Source of the DNA: Ignavibacteria bacterium
GTDB taxonomy: Bacteria > Bacteroidota > Ignavibacteria > Kapaibacteriales > Kapaibacteriaceae
Direction of reading: 5' to 3'
Length of the DNA stretch: 64,000 nt
Assembly (NCBI GenBank): GCA_016707005.1
Contig: JADJIQ010000005.1
Coordinates: forward strand, 744,001-808,000
This document shows positions 53,257 to 63,096 of this stretch, piece after piece. The translations under genes and the position numbers were made by a program. The notes below the pieces were generated by a model, which was not told the DNA's origin, ran no database searches, and saw only the letters and a list, made by a program, of their open reading frames with translations. Each line of letters begins with the position of its first letter. Within the stretch, counting starts at the first letter, position 1.

Positions 53257-53973
53257 TTACAGCGCGGAGGCGGTCCTTTGGAGGATGAACTCCGCAACGT
53301 CCAGATCATAAGAAGTGGTTACCTTAAAATTGGTTTCCTCTCCTGGAACGGTGAACACCGGATATCCGATGCGTTCCACGAGCGAAGCGCAATCTGTGGC
53401 CACTAAAGGGCTGCTTTGGGCCGAAGCATAGGCAGCACGGAGGACTACAGCATCAAAGGCCTGTGGGGTCTGGACGCGAAACAGGGCAGACCGATCCACC
53501 GTACCGCACACCTGACCAGTCGCATCTACCTGCTTCACGGTATCGGCTATGGGAACAACAGGTACCACTGCTGGGCGCTCCTGAGCCCCCTGAGCCATTC
53601 TTTCCCACAACCCGTTGCTTGTTAGGGGGCGAACCGCATCGTGGACGAGAATGACCCCTGCCGTGGCCAACGCCGGGTGAGCCAGGGCGGCAGCTACAGA
53701 GTGTTGACGTTCCGAGGAACCAATAACGATATGCAGTCGAGGGTCAGAAAGCCCCAAACGGCTAAACATCTCCGCAACGTAGGCTTCATCTTCAGAATGA
53801 ATGGCCACCACTACGGCTAGGAGATCGTGCAGCATCAATGCGGTTCTGATGGACCGGACGAGGAGTGGAACGCCCGAAAGTTCAAGGAACTGCTTCGGTA
53901 TGGCACCCCCAAACCGTGTTCCACGTCCGGCGGCCGGAATGATCACCCCCCGAGATGTACGTCCGTTTATCAT
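53257..53973 (-). CDS. ispD: 2-C-methyl-D-erythritol 4-phosphate cytidylyltransferase
   Basis: IspD (238 aa) makes CDP-methylerythritol in the non-mevalonate isoprenoid pathway. It has the CTP-binding IIPAAGRGTRFGGAIPKQF (11-29), 'AVVVAIHSEDEAYV', 'ILVHDAVRPLTSNGL', 'RVQTPQAFD' and 'TNFKVTTSYDLDVAE'. All active-site lysines and arginines expected in these motifs are present. It shows the organism uses the MEP pathway. Its operon partner is the DUF2795 gene. Confidence 0.94.
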   Translation of the reverse strand: MINGRTSRGVIIPAAGRGTRFGGAIPKQFLELSGVPLLVRSIRTALMLHDLLAVVVAIHSEDEAYVAEMFSRLGLSDPRLHIVIGSSERQHSVAAALAHPALATAGVILVHDAVRPLTSNGLWERMAQGAQERPAVVPVVPIADTVKQVDATGQVCGTVDRSALFRVQTPQAFDAVVLRAAYASAQSSPLVATDCASLVERIGYPVFTVPGEETNFKVTTSYDLDVAEFILQRTASAL

Positions 53974-54016
53974 GCTTCAAAGATAGATGTAAGAGGGGGC
54001 TTGGCAGAAACAGAAA

Positions 54017-54044
54017 CGGGGTACCCTGTTTCCAGGGCACCCCG
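54017..54044 (-). terminator. Terminator after the first 894-aa surface protein gene
   Basis: CGGGGTACCCTG (54017-54028) and CAGGGCACCCCG (54033-54044) form a 12-bp stem with one mismatch, followed on the minus strand by TTTCTGTTTCTG. It sits 26 bases past the stop codon at 54071. Confidence 0.8.
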
Positions 54045-54070
54045 TTGAAGGGTCGAAATACGAGAGTTCT

Positions 54071-56755
54071 TTACTTGACGATCATGATCGGCAGAGCGAT
54101 CACCGTATCGCTGTAGCGAATGACCATTGTGTAGGAACCCGAGGAGACGGAAGCACCAGAAGCATCGCGTCCATTCCAGCGAACCGAACCACCAGCATCA
54201 ACACCTTCATTGGAGAAGGCAGCTACGGTGCGACCCGTAGAGCTGACCACAGAGATCTCCATGGCTGGTGTTGGCTTTGCGAAGCGGACCTCTACACGAT
54301 CTGTCATCGGATTAGGCCAAGCTGTAACGCCGGCTTCTGTTGCATCCACAACACCGCCTGGAGTTTCGCCCGAGCCGCTAACAGACATTGACGAGTTACC
54401 ACCATTCGATGAGCGCAGATTCAGTGTAGCTGTCTTTGCGCCCGGTGAGCCTGGTGTGAACTTCACACAAAGATCAGCAGACTGGCCAGCAGCAATCGCA
54501 AGTGGAAGGGTGGTAGTTACCGCGAACTGTCCAGCATTCGCACCAGTAAAGGTTGCCTGTTCGATCGTAATGTTCACGGCCGACGTGTTCGTCACAGCGA
54601 TACAGCGATCAAGTGATGCGTCTGTAAGAACCGTGCCGAAGTCTTCAGTTGCCGCGTGATCATAACGAAGGACATACGCAGCAGCGAGAGCCACTGTAGC
54701 TGTTGGATTAGATGGTGAGTTCGAGGCAATGCTCAGCGAACCGGTGAGTGCACCCTTGGCTGTTGGTGCAGCTTTAAGAGTAACATCTGCCGTCTGGCCA
54801 GGTGCCAGCGTTAGTGGCAGGGCTGGCGCATTCGAGATCGTGAAGTCGCTCGGCATGATGGTCATACCAGAGACAAGCAGCGGAGCTGTGCCAACGTTCT
54901 TGATAAGACCGCTCACGAGAAGAGTTTTGTCATAGCCCACAGGGATCTCACCGAAGTCTATGCTCTGCGTCGAAAGCTCAAGTGCGGGCGTAGGAACAAC
55001 CTGGTCGTTTACAACAACATTGCTGTAGGCCGAAGAGGCGCCGCCACACGGGTTCGTAACCACCGCGTTGTAGTATCCGGCGTCACCCTTGCCAACCTTT
55101 TCGATCACATAGGTAGCACTTGTAGCACCTTGGATCGGTTGGTCGTTTTTCTTCCACTGGATCGAACGAACATCAGTGGCGTTAACTGTCAGCTCGAGCT
55201 TATCGCCAACCGTGAGTGTCTTTGCCGTTGGTTGTGCGATAAAGGTTGGCTTTGCGATAGCTGTAACCTTGGCAACGTTTGAGGTTACGTTGAGTCCGCA
55301 AACTGCTGTAACGCGAACACTGTAGTCACCAGTTGTTGCCGGTGTCACACTTGTAAGCAGGAGTTCACTTACATCAGAGTTAGGAATGGCAACACCATTC
55401 TTGAACCACTGATAGGAGATACCACTTCCTTGAGCAACAACCTGAAGTGAAAGACGGGAGCCAACGCAGACATCCGTTGAAGTTGGGTGTGTTGTGATCG
55501 TTGGTGCCGGGAAGCCCGTGAGTTTTACCTGACGCGACTGAACAGTAAGCTGGCAGTTGTTCGGATTAGGGATGTTCGACTTAACAGCGCAGTAGTACTG
55601 GCCGTTGTTATTGTACGAGTACTTTGCGATGGTATACGTTGGGTTGATGGCATCGGGAATGATCGCGCCATCCTTGTACCATTGATACTCCAGATTCAAA
55701 CCAGTCGCAACAACAGCAATAGTTGCAGGCGTGCCAGGGCAAACATCTTGATTGTTTGGCTGGGATGTGAAACGTGGGCGCATTGCAGCGGTTAGCTGAC
55801 TCGACGTGCTCGTTACTGAGGGAGAGCAATACCCAGACACAACACAGTCATATGTGCCGTCCTTTGTATTGTCCATGTTGTTGAGGATGTAATCAGCGCT
55901 TGTAGCACCCGAGATGTTTGATCCATTCACGCGCCACTGATACGTTACGTCAGTTCCCGTTGCACGAACACGCAGAGTATCATTTGCATTCTCGCAAATG
56001 ACCTTACTCGATATTGGTTGCGTAACGATCTTCGGAGATTCTGCAACGGTGAGAACTGCTGCTGTACTCTGCTTAAAGGCAATTGCAGGATTACAGTTAT
56101 CAGCAACGATCACATCGTAGCTACCAGCGTCTGCAAGAGTAACTGCAGGGATCGTGTAAGTGTTCGATGTATTCTTAACGAGTGTAACGCCATTCTTACG
56201 CCATTCAAATGTACCGTTTGTCATGTTCGTCGTTACACTGAACGTGACCGGTGAACCAACACAGATCTTTTGGCTTAATGGGTTGGCCGAGATCGTTGGT
56301 ACAAGACATGGCGGAACCACCGTGAAGGTAGATAAGATCTGGCGTGTGTCACAGGTAGCTGTTGGACCCGGGCACGCCATCGTCTTTGCGCATGTTACAC
56401 CCGTACCGATTGCGGGGAGTGTAGCAGCGTTTACGAGAAGGATGCCACTTAACTGATACTTGATAGTGACGCTGCACCCATTCCAGCCATCACCATACGA
56501 GTCCCAACCGCGCAATTGATACGTGCCTGCAGGAACGCTTAGAGTAACGTTGTTCTGCATTGTTCCAGCGAATGGCTCACAATTGTACACAACATTGGTG
56601 CCGGTGTTAACGATCTGCCAGCCAACTTCCGCAACAAAAGATCCTGTTACAGTGGTGAGAGTGAGATTGATCTGCGAACTAGCACTATTAGATGCTAACG
56701 CGATCAGAATTGCCAAAAGAGAGACAAACAATCTCCCGGAGTAGAAACGTGTCAT
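54071..56755 (-). CDS. Secreted Ig-like/ASH-domain surface protein with T9SS sorting domain (paralog A)
   Basis: The 894-aa protein has a signal peptide ending NSASS before QINLTL, a unique N-terminal beta domain (about 30-155), about five Ig-like domains ('GTFEWRKNGVTLVKNTSNTY', 'DVTYQWRVNGSNISGATSAD', 'LEYQWYKDGAIIPDAINPTY', 'GISYQWFKNGVAIPNSDVSE') and two ASH/HYDIN-type domains ('DFGEIPVGYDKTLLVSGLIK', 'DFGTVLTDASLDRCIAV'). The C-terminal sorting domain has 'AWPNPMTDRVEVRF' and 'SSGSYTMVIRYSDTVIALPI'. This is an extracellular, probably adhesive or filament-like cargo. It is a close paralog of the next gene and has the same length. Confidence 0.87.
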   Translation of the reverse strand: MTRFYSGRLFVSLLAILIALASNSASSQINLTLTTVTGSFVAEVGWQIVNTGTNVVYNCEPFAGTMQNNVTLSVPAGTYQLRGWDSYGDGWNGCSVTIKYQLSGILLVNAATLPAIGTGVTCAKTMACPGPTATCDTRQILSTFTVVPPCLVPTISANPLSQKICVGSPVTFSVTTNMTNGTFEWRKNGVTLVKNTSNTYTIPAVTLADAGSYDVIVADNCNPAIAFKQSTAAVLTVAESPKIVTQPISSKVICENANDTLRVRATGTDVTYQWRVNGSNISGATSADYILNNMDNTKDGTYDCVVSGYCSPSVTSTSSQLTAAMRPRFTSQPNNQDVCPGTPATIAVVATGLNLEYQWYKDGAIIPDAINPTYTIAKYSYNNNGQYYCAVKSNIPNPNNCQLTVQSRQVKLTGFPAPTITTHPTSTDVCVGSRLSLQVVAQGSGISYQWFKNGVAIPNSDVSELLLTSVTPATTGDYSVRVTAVCGLNVTSNVAKVTAIAKPTFIAQPTAKTLTVGDKLELTVNATDVRSIQWKKNDQPIQGATSATYVIEKVGKGDAGYYNAVVTNPCGGASSAYSNVVVNDQVVPTPALELSTQSIDFGEIPVGYDKTLLVSGLIKNVGTAPLLVSGMTIMPSDFTISNAPALPLTLAPGQTADVTLKAAPTAKGALTGSLSIASNSPSNPTATVALAAAYVLRYDHAATEDFGTVLTDASLDRCIAVTNTSAVNITIEQATFTGANAGQFAVTTTLPLAIAAGQSADLCVKFTPGSPGAKTATLNLRSSNGGNSSMSVSGSGETPGGVVDATEAGVTAWPNPMTDRVEVRFAKPTPAMEISVVSSTGRTVAAFSNEGVDAGGSVRWNGRDASGASVSSGSYTMVIRYSDTVIALPIMIVK

Positions 56756-56960
56756 ACCGAGTTACCTCGTAAGTGTGAATTCTGAATATGTTGTCGAGTG
56801 AAATGCCGACGATTCGACAACACCCTTAGATCATTCAGCAGAAGATTCCACTGACCCCCTCTAAAAGCGCAAACCGCTGACACTATTGCCTGTCTCAAGT
56901 TATAGTGAATATGAATTCATAACAATCGGTAATCTGTGCGGGCGGCAAAAAAGCACAAAA

Positions 56961-56990
56961 AAAGGCGCCCCCTATGTAGGGGGCGCCTTT
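56961..56990. terminator. Perfect 14-bp stem terminator
   Basis: AAAGGCGCCCCCTA (56961-56974) and TAGGGGGCGCCTTT (56977-56990) are perfect inverted arms with a two-base loop, flanked by A-runs at 56957-56963 and earlier that become T-runs on the minus strand. It follows the stop of the minus-strand gene at 57029. The rest of the 273-base gap to the paralog shows no gene. Confidence 0.88.
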
Positions 56991-57028
56991 GAGTCTAAAT
57001 CTCAGACTACGTAATAACTACGTAATTA

Positions 57029-59713
57029 CTACCTGATCACCGTGATCGGTAGGGAAACAGCCGAACCGCCGTAGCGGATGACCATTGTGTAGGAACCTGA
57101 AGCAACTGCTGCACCGGATGCGTCGCGTCCGTTCCAGCGGATCGTGCCACCGGCATCAACACCGTCGTGCGAGAACGAGGCAACTGTACGGCCTGTTGAG
57201 CTAACAACAGAAACCTCCATAGCCGGGGTGTTCTTTGCAAAACGAACTTCTACGCGGTCGGTCATCGGGTTTGGCCATGCTGTAATACCAGCCTCGGCTG
57301 CGTCCACAACGCCACCCGGTGTTTCGCCAACTCCCGAAAGCGAGAGGGACGAGTTACCACCATTGGAGGAGCGGATAGTCAGAGACGCTGTTTTGGAGCC
57401 TGCAGAACCCGGGGCAAATGTCACACAGATATCAGCGGACTGCCCGGCAGCGATCGTAAGCGGAAGAGTTGTAGTCACGGTGAACTGTCCTGCATTCGCG
57501 CCGGTAACAGTTACCTGTTCGATCGTGATGTCCATTGTTGAGGTATTCGTTACCACAATGCAGCGATCACGAGTTGTGTCCGTCAGCACCGTGTCGAAGT
57601 CCTCAGTGGCAGCGTGATCGTAACGAAGCACGTATGCCGCCGAAAGTGCGAGGGATGCAGATGGGTTCGATGGCGAATTCGACGCAATGTTCATCGTACC
57701 GGTGAGTGCACCCTTTGTTGTAGGTGATGCCTTAAGAGTAACATCTGCTGATGTACCCGGGGCAAGCGTCAACGGGAGCGTCGGACCGTTTGTGATCGTG
57801 AACTCGCTTGGCGTAATGGTAAGACCAGAGACGAGCAATGGTGCTGTACCAACGTTCTTGATCAGACCGTTGAGCTGGAGTGTCTTGTCATAGCCAACTG
57901 GGATCTCGCCGAAGTCAACACTTGGGGTGGACAGTTCGAGGATCGGCTCTGGGATTGCCGGGTCAACTACCGAAACGTTCGCGTAGGCAGAAGAAACACC
58001 GCCACAATCGTTACGGACAAGGGCATTGTAATAGCCAGCGTCTCCACGACCAACCTTTTCAACAACATATGTTGTCGAGGTTGCACCACTGATCGGCTTA
58101 TCATTCTTCGTCCATTGGATGGAACGAACGTCTGTTCCTGCTACGGTAAGCTCGAGTCGATCACCAACTGTAAGTGCAGCACCCTTTGGTTCAACAGTGA
58201 GCTTCGGCTTGGCAAGCACAGTGATCCTAGCTGAACCGGTTGTTGCACTAAGACCACAAACACCGGTTGCTGTTGCATAATAATCACCGGCTGTAGCAGC
58301 TGTTACTGGCGAGATCGTGAGTGAGTTCGAACCAGCATTCGGAATAACAGCGCCATTCTTAAACCACTGATACGTGAGACCCGAACCTTGGAATTCTGAA
58401 AGCAATGTTACTGCAGAACCAACACAAGCATCCGTTGTGTCAGGGCTATCCTTCACCACAGGGGCGCGGAAGCCTGATACACGAACAGTGGCTGTCTGGA
58501 CAGAAACTTGGCAGTTGTTTGGGTTTGGAACGTTAGAGGTAACGAGGCAATAGTATTGCCCATTCGAAGCGTAGTCGTAGCTAGGGAAGTTCAACGTAGC
58601 ACCAAAGCCGTTTGGAACCGGCTGGCCATCCTTGATCCACTGATACACAACGTTCGTTCCCACAGCAGTAACCGAGATAGAGCCGGCAGTACCAGGACAG
58701 ATATCTAGGTCTGTAGGTTCTACGGTAACACGAGGACGACCAACAACAGTAATCACACAGGCAGTACTGACAGCCGGCGGCGTGCACGTTCCGGTTACAG
58801 TGCAGGTATACGAACCATCTGCAGTAGCAGTTGTTGCATACGTGATCACGTAATTCGAATCAACAGCACCAGCGATCGCAACTCCATTGCGACGCCACTG
58901 GAATGTACGACCAGCGCCTGTAGCGCGGATACGAAGTGTGTCGTTTGCATTTTCACAAATACCGCGTGTTGCTGGCATCTGCTGTGTGATCGCAGGAGGA
59001 AGAATTGCTTGCAATTCCCAGGAAGCGGAAACTGTGTTCGCAAATGCAGGATCACAATCGTCGCGAACGATCACGTCATAGAGTCCTGCGCTTGAAAGTT
59101 GAACCGAAGGGATCGTATATGAATTCGACTTTGAAGTAGTAAGCGTAACGCCGTCCTTGCGCCATTCGTACGTGCCCGTTTCAACATCTGAGATAACTGT
59201 GAAGGTCGTGCTTTGACCTACACAAACCGCGCGGCTCGAAGGTGTTGAAAAGATCGTTGGAGGGAAACATCCCTTCAAGACTGTAAATGGTCCGCTAACA
59301 CCTGGATTGGAGAAACCGCAGCTCCAGCTTGGTCCAGGTACTTCTGAAACTCGGATGTACCAATCAGATCCGGGAGTTACGGTAGCAGGGATGAGCCAGT
59401 TATAGGACTGAGCATATCCATCGATGTTGGTCGCGATCAAGTTCCATGTGTATTGTCCATCTGACGAATACTCGATCATGTACTTGCCACCATAGTTACC
59501 AATGGTATAGTAGGTACCATACCAGTTGATCGTCATTGTGGTGTTGCGAGTGTACTGCTCTCCGGCTGATGGGCTGGTCACATTGTCGTAACCCCAACCG
59601 TAGTAACACTGTGAAGATGCATCAGGTGCAACTACCAGGAGCGCAACCAACGCCATAAGCGTTATAGCCCAACTCTTGGCGTTGTCCACCCACTGTGGCA
59701 AAAACTGTGTCAT
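57029..59713 (-). CDS. Secreted Ig-like/ASH-domain surface protein with T9SS sorting domain (paralog B)
   Basis: This 894-aa protein has a signal peptide ending APDASS before QCYYGWG and a distinct N-terminal domain ('TRNTTMTINWYGTYYTIGNY', 'WLIPATVTPGSDWYIRVSEV') resembling a cell-wall-anchor Ig-like fold. The rest mirrors paralog A: Ig-like repeats ('GTYEWRKDGVTLTTSKSNSY', 'LTYQWFKNGAVIPNAGSNSL'), two ASH domains ('DFGEIPVGYDKTLQLNGLIK') and a near-identical sorting domain ('AWPNPMTDRVEVRFAKNTPA'). GGAGG lies nine bases before the ATG at 59713; the frame continues to 59743. The high C-terminal similarity and different N-termini suggest tandem duplication followed by change of the exposed head. 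Confidence 0.87.
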   Translation of the reverse strand: MTQFLPQWVDNAKSWAITLMALVALLVVAPDASSQCYYGWGYDNVTSPSAGEQYTRNTTMTINWYGTYYTIGNYGGKYMIEYSSDGQYTWNLIATNIDGYAQSYNWLIPATVTPGSDWYIRVSEVPGPSWSCGFSNPGVSGPFTVLKGCFPPTIFSTPSSRAVCVGQSTTFTVISDVETGTYEWRKDGVTLTTSKSNSYTIPSVQLSSAGLYDVIVRDDCDPAFANTVSASWELQAILPPAITQQMPATRGICENANDTLRIRATGAGRTFQWRRNGVAIAGAVDSNYVITYATTATADGSYTCTVTGTCTPPAVSTACVITVVGRPRVTVEPTDLDICPGTAGSISVTAVGTNVVYQWIKDGQPVPNGFGATLNFPSYDYASNGQYYCLVTSNVPNPNNCQVSVQTATVRVSGFRAPVVKDSPDTTDACVGSAVTLLSEFQGSGLTYQWFKNGAVIPNAGSNSLTISPVTAATAGDYYATATGVCGLSATTGSARITVLAKPKLTVEPKGAALTVGDRLELTVAGTDVRSIQWTKNDKPISGATSTTYVVEKVGRGDAGYYNALVRNDCGGVSSAYANVSVVDPAIPEPILELSTPSVDFGEIPVGYDKTLQLNGLIKNVGTAPLLVSGLTITPSEFTITNGPTLPLTLAPGTSADVTLKASPTTKGALTGTMNIASNSPSNPSASLALSAAYVLRYDHAATEDFDTVLTDTTRDRCIVVTNTSTMDITIEQVTVTGANAGQFTVTTTLPLTIAAGQSADICVTFAPGSAGSKTASLTIRSSNGGNSSLSLSGVGETPGGVVDAAEAGITAWPNPMTDRVEVRFAKNTPAMEVSVVSSTGRTVASFSHDGVDAGGTIRWNGRDASGAAVASGSYTMVIRYGGSAVSLPITVIR

Positions 59714-59795
59714 TCCTGACCTCCGTGAAACGTTGAGAAACATTCAAGTTTTCTAAGCGATACGCTTGCGTCATGCAATACAAATGATAACCCCA

Positions 59796-59814
59796 CTCGT
59801 AGAAACTCTACGAG
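59796..59814. repeat. Perfect short hairpin between surface protein genes
   Basis: CTCGTAGA (59796-59803) and TCTACGAG (59807-59814) flank a three-base loop. It lies 55 bases past the stop of the minus-strand ASST-like gene and 83 bases before the start of paralog B. There is no clear T-run on the minus strand, so it may be a weak terminator, a 5' UTR hairpin or a regulator site. Confidence 0.45.
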
Positions 59815-59868
59815 CTTAGCCCCATTCAAACCGAAAATATAGTTTTCAGTTACAGAAAAACGATTTTT

Positions 59869-62800
59869 TTACGGTTTCGTGAAAGCAATTGTTTGCCGAC
59901 CTCCGCCCATGAACTCAACAATAAGGTAGTAGGATCCCCTTGCGATGGTCCCTAGAGGGAGTCGAAGGATCCGATCACCCGCCGATTGCGTTGAAGTGAT
60001 CAACTGGCCCTGGATGGTGTAAGCGCTTGCTTTTACAATAGGTTGCAAAGATGAGCCTGCTTCGATGATCAGGTCTTCGCCCGAGACGAAGGCATTTGCG
60101 CCGGCAGCAGCAATGGTCTCTTCATCCACATCTGAGACACCAACGGTGGTAAACGACGCTGCAGAGCCATATTCATCGGGTTTCCCAATGGATCTGCCGG
60201 CAACGCGCCAGAAATACCGTGTTCCCGCCGAAAGTCCGGTGTAGGCGCAGGTGCCGTTGATCGATGAGAAGCTGTGCTTTGGTGACGTAAAGGATGGGTC
60301 CGTATCAAATTGCACTACATACTGACCAAAACGAGGTGCAGTTGTATAGGTCACAACGCCGGTAACGGGAACGTCGATTGATCCCGTGACTGGGCTGATC
60401 GGAGTCAATCCCTGGGATGGGCTAGCAACGGTGGTGAACGTGGCGGTGTCCGACCACCTACCCGTTGTTGAATTGTTGTAACCGATCACTCGCCATCCAT
60501 ACGTAGTGCCTGGCTTCAGATTCGGCACGGTCCAGCTTGCACCCGTGATCTTGAAGAACTCAAACTCCGGCTTCGAGAAGTTCGGTTTAGAGGTGATCTG
60601 GAGATCATAGAACGTAGCCATCTCCACAAAGCTCCACGAGAACTCTGCGTCAATGGTATCCACGTTGCTCGTGAACTTGGGATCGATCGTTGACGGTGGA
60701 TGAAGAACCGACGTGGAGATCGTTGTAAAGGTGAACGGATCTGCATCTGGTCCGGGGCCATACTTCCCAACGGCCTTCACAACCCAGCTTGCTCGCATTG
60801 CAACAGGTAGCGTTGAGATGGTAAGGGGCGGTGTGGTTGCCGAGTCCACTTTCACGATCGAACTGTCCTGCATCCGCTTGATGGTAATGATGTACCGAAG
60901 TGCCCCCGGTACCTCTTCCCACGTGAACACTGGACCGTCGGTTGGCACATTCGTTGTATCGTCTGCAGGATCAAGAAGAACCGGTGCAGGAGGAGAAGTG
61001 ACGAAGAAGGCACTCGTACTGGATCTCCCAACGATGGTGTCATTGATCGCGCGAACCGTCCACGTATACTTTGTATTCGGACGAAGAAGGGAGTCGGGCA
61101 CGAAGGTTGTCCCCGTAAAGATCGTATCAAGCGCTGGTGTTGGCGACTGCATCGGCATCACAACCAGACGATACTTCTGAGCACCGGTAGCGGCATTCCA
61201 TCGGAAGATGTGCGACGGTAGGATGGCGATTGTATCCTTCACAAGCACGGGGGAGACAAGTACGGGCAAACCCAAACGCGTTGTGAACTTCGATACCGTT
61301 GACCACGGTCCGTAATCAGAAGTACGCTTTACGCGCACTCTCCAGTAGAGCGTAGTGAAATCCGGGATCGCTGTTATCGTTGTATCCAGTCTGCGAGTTG
61401 AAAAACGGGCGTAGACAGTCTGGAAGGTAGGGACGGCGGATAGCTCAACCTGAAACTCTCCAATTCCAACGGCACTGGTCCACTCAAGCTTAACGTCCGG
61501 TGCGAGCTCGGTAGCAAGATTTGCAGGGGCAAGAAGGCCTGGAGCAAAACACTTCTCATAGGCGATCATGAACTCGCCCATAAGCAGCTTTGAAACGGTC
61601 AACTTCTTGGTTGTTGAACTGTAGGTGGCATTGACGGCACTGAATGCCCCCTGTCCTTCCTTAACCCGATGGAAGAGAGTGATCTGATTAGGAAACTCAA
61701 CTCCGGGAACGGAGCCGATGTCAAACACCATTGAACCGGCAACGAGGGCGGTATCCTTTACACGAACAACCCAGCGAGTTGGGAGAACGCCGCACGAGAC
61801 ATTGCCCACATAGGATATTGCATGGGGCTGATAGGCATGACGTTCAACGACAGCTTGTGTGGTGTCATCAACTCTAGACCATGTGATAGCAACGTGTGTA
61901 GTGCTGTCTCCGCGAGTGAATGATGTAGTTCCCGTGGCGGTGATGCGCCGGAACGCTCCGGTCATGGCAAAGACATCCTTCAGAACACGATAGGATGTGA
62001 ACCCATTGGCCGTTGGATTATCGATCTGTACCTGAACAACACCGTCTCTGTCAACCTCGTGAGCGATGGTGAAATTCGAACCATTACCCCATCCGATAAG
62101 GACGTTCCCATTTTCAAGCTCCTGAACACTGCCCATGGTGGCGGCGTACAGGTCAGGTGTTGGTCTGAACTCCCAGACTCTCCGAACGGTCTTCGCATCT
62201 TCATCGATATCAAGCTCGATAGCTCTCGACCGTTGCGGGGCGGGCTTTAGGTTGCCGTTGTCAAAGACAAGGAGTGTTCCAGAGCTTGTGCGCACCGCAG
62301 AATGCTGGTGCGAGAAGCCTATGAAATTATCTGTGGTATCGTTGAGCCAGGTGAATTCATTGTGCTTCGATTTCGACCCGCCTAAACGCCACATGATATC
62401 ACCGGTAACACCATTGATCTTGATGATCTCATCAAGGTGTCGACACGAGGCGAGGTAGTTCCCGTCTGTGTCCTTCCAGATCGAATTGATATGCAAGTAG
62501 TCTACAAGTGCCTGTGTAAGCTCAACGCCATCAGCAGCATCCGTCACCGGAATGTGATCCTTGGAATGCCAGCTGAAGAGTGTACGGCCTTCAAAGGTCT
62601 TTTCCTGGATGATGTTATACGTGACCTTGGCATCCACTCGTCCTCCCGGTACGATGCCGGAGAGGTCTACGATTCTATCTTCAAATCCAAGGACGAGGTA
62701 CGACGTGTCAGTAAGGATCCGTGCCTCATGAAAGTCAGTAGTATAGGGGGCGTCTACCTTCATGGTATCGATCACGGCCCGGTTGATGTCACGCCGTATG

Positions 62801-63096
62801 TAACACGCTACTCCCTGACCGGCCGTGAAATGGGTGATCCACTTCCCCTTGTATGGAGCAACGTTTGCGTGAGGACCGGAACGCGTCTTGAACATGTTCT
62901 TGCCGGAATGGTCCATCATGGCAAATGAGTCCATGGCGTTGGGGGCCACAAAAAAGTACCCGGGAGAAGGGTTTTTAAGAACCGAGAGATTCATTTCCCT
63001 GAATGCGATCTGACCCAAACTCTCAACAGTAAAAGCAGAGAGAAAGACTGCAAACAGGCTGGTCACGACAATTGTCGATATTTGACGTCTACCCAT
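59869..63096 (-). CDS. Arylsulfotransferase-like (ASST) secreted protein with FN3 repeats and T9SS-like domain
   Basis: The 1075-aa protein starts MGRRQISTIVVTSLFAVFLS, a signal peptide ending ESLG before QIAFRE. The ASST propeller shows 'GYFFVAPNAMDSFAMMDHSG', 'YTTDFHEARILTDTSYLVLG', 'YLHINSIWKDTDGNYLASCR', 'TGDIMWRLGGSKSKHNEF', 'GFSHQHSAVRTSSGTLLVFD' and 'MGSVQELENGNVLIGWGNGS'. About five FN3-like domains follow (about 500-980) and a C-terminal sorting-like domain. I chose the ATG at 63096 because GGAGAA lies upstream; an ATG at 63114 is possible. It is the largest of three ASST-like paralogs and closest in layout to the one at 36900. Confidence 0.84.
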   Translation of the reverse strand: MGRRQISTIVVTSLFAVFLSAFTVESLGQIAFREMNLSVLKNPSPGYFFVAPNAMDSFAMMDHSGKNMFKTRSGPHANVAPYKGKWITHFTAGQGVACYIRRDINRAVIDTMKVDAPYTTDFHEARILTDTSYLVLGFEDRIVDLSGIVPGGRVDAKVTYNIIQEKTFEGRTLFSWHSKDHIPVTDAADGVELTQALVDYLHINSIWKDTDGNYLASCRHLDEIIKINGVTGDIMWRLGGSKSKHNEFTWLNDTTDNFIGFSHQHSAVRTSSGTLLVFDNGNLKPAPQRSRAIELDIDEDAKTVRRVWEFRPTPDLYAATMGSVQELENGNVLIGWGNGSNFTIAHEVDRDGVVQVQIDNPTANGFTSYRVLKDVFAMTGAFRRITATGTTSFTRGDSTTHVAITWSRVDDTTQAVVERHAYQPHAISYVGNVSCGVLPTRWVVRVKDTALVAGSMVFDIGSVPGVEFPNQITLFHRVKEGQGAFSAVNATYSSTTKKLTVSKLLMGEFMIAYEKCFAPGLLAPANLATELAPDVKLEWTSAVGIGEFQVELSAVPTFQTVYARFSTRRLDTTITAIPDFTTLYWRVRVKRTSDYGPWSTVSKFTTRLGLPVLVSPVLVKDTIAILPSHIFRWNAATGAQKYRLVVMPMQSPTPALDTIFTGTTFVPDSLLRPNTKYTWTVRAINDTIVGRSSTSAFFVTSPPAPVLLDPADDTTNVPTDGPVFTWEEVPGALRYIITIKRMQDSSIVKVDSATTPPLTISTLPVAMRASWVVKAVGKYGPGPDADPFTFTTISTSVLHPPSTIDPKFTSNVDTIDAEFSWSFVEMATFYDLQITSKPNFSKPEFEFFKITGASWTVPNLKPGTTYGWRVIGYNNSTTGRWSDTATFTTVASPSQGLTPISPVTGSIDVPVTGVVTYTTAPRFGQYVVQFDTDPSFTSPKHSFSSINGTCAYTGLSAGTRYFWRVAGRSIGKPDEYGSAASFTTVGVSDVDEETIAAAGANAFVSGEDLIIEAGSSLQPIVKASAYTIQGQLITSTQSAGDRILRLPLGTIARGSYYLIVEFMGGGRQTIAFTKP

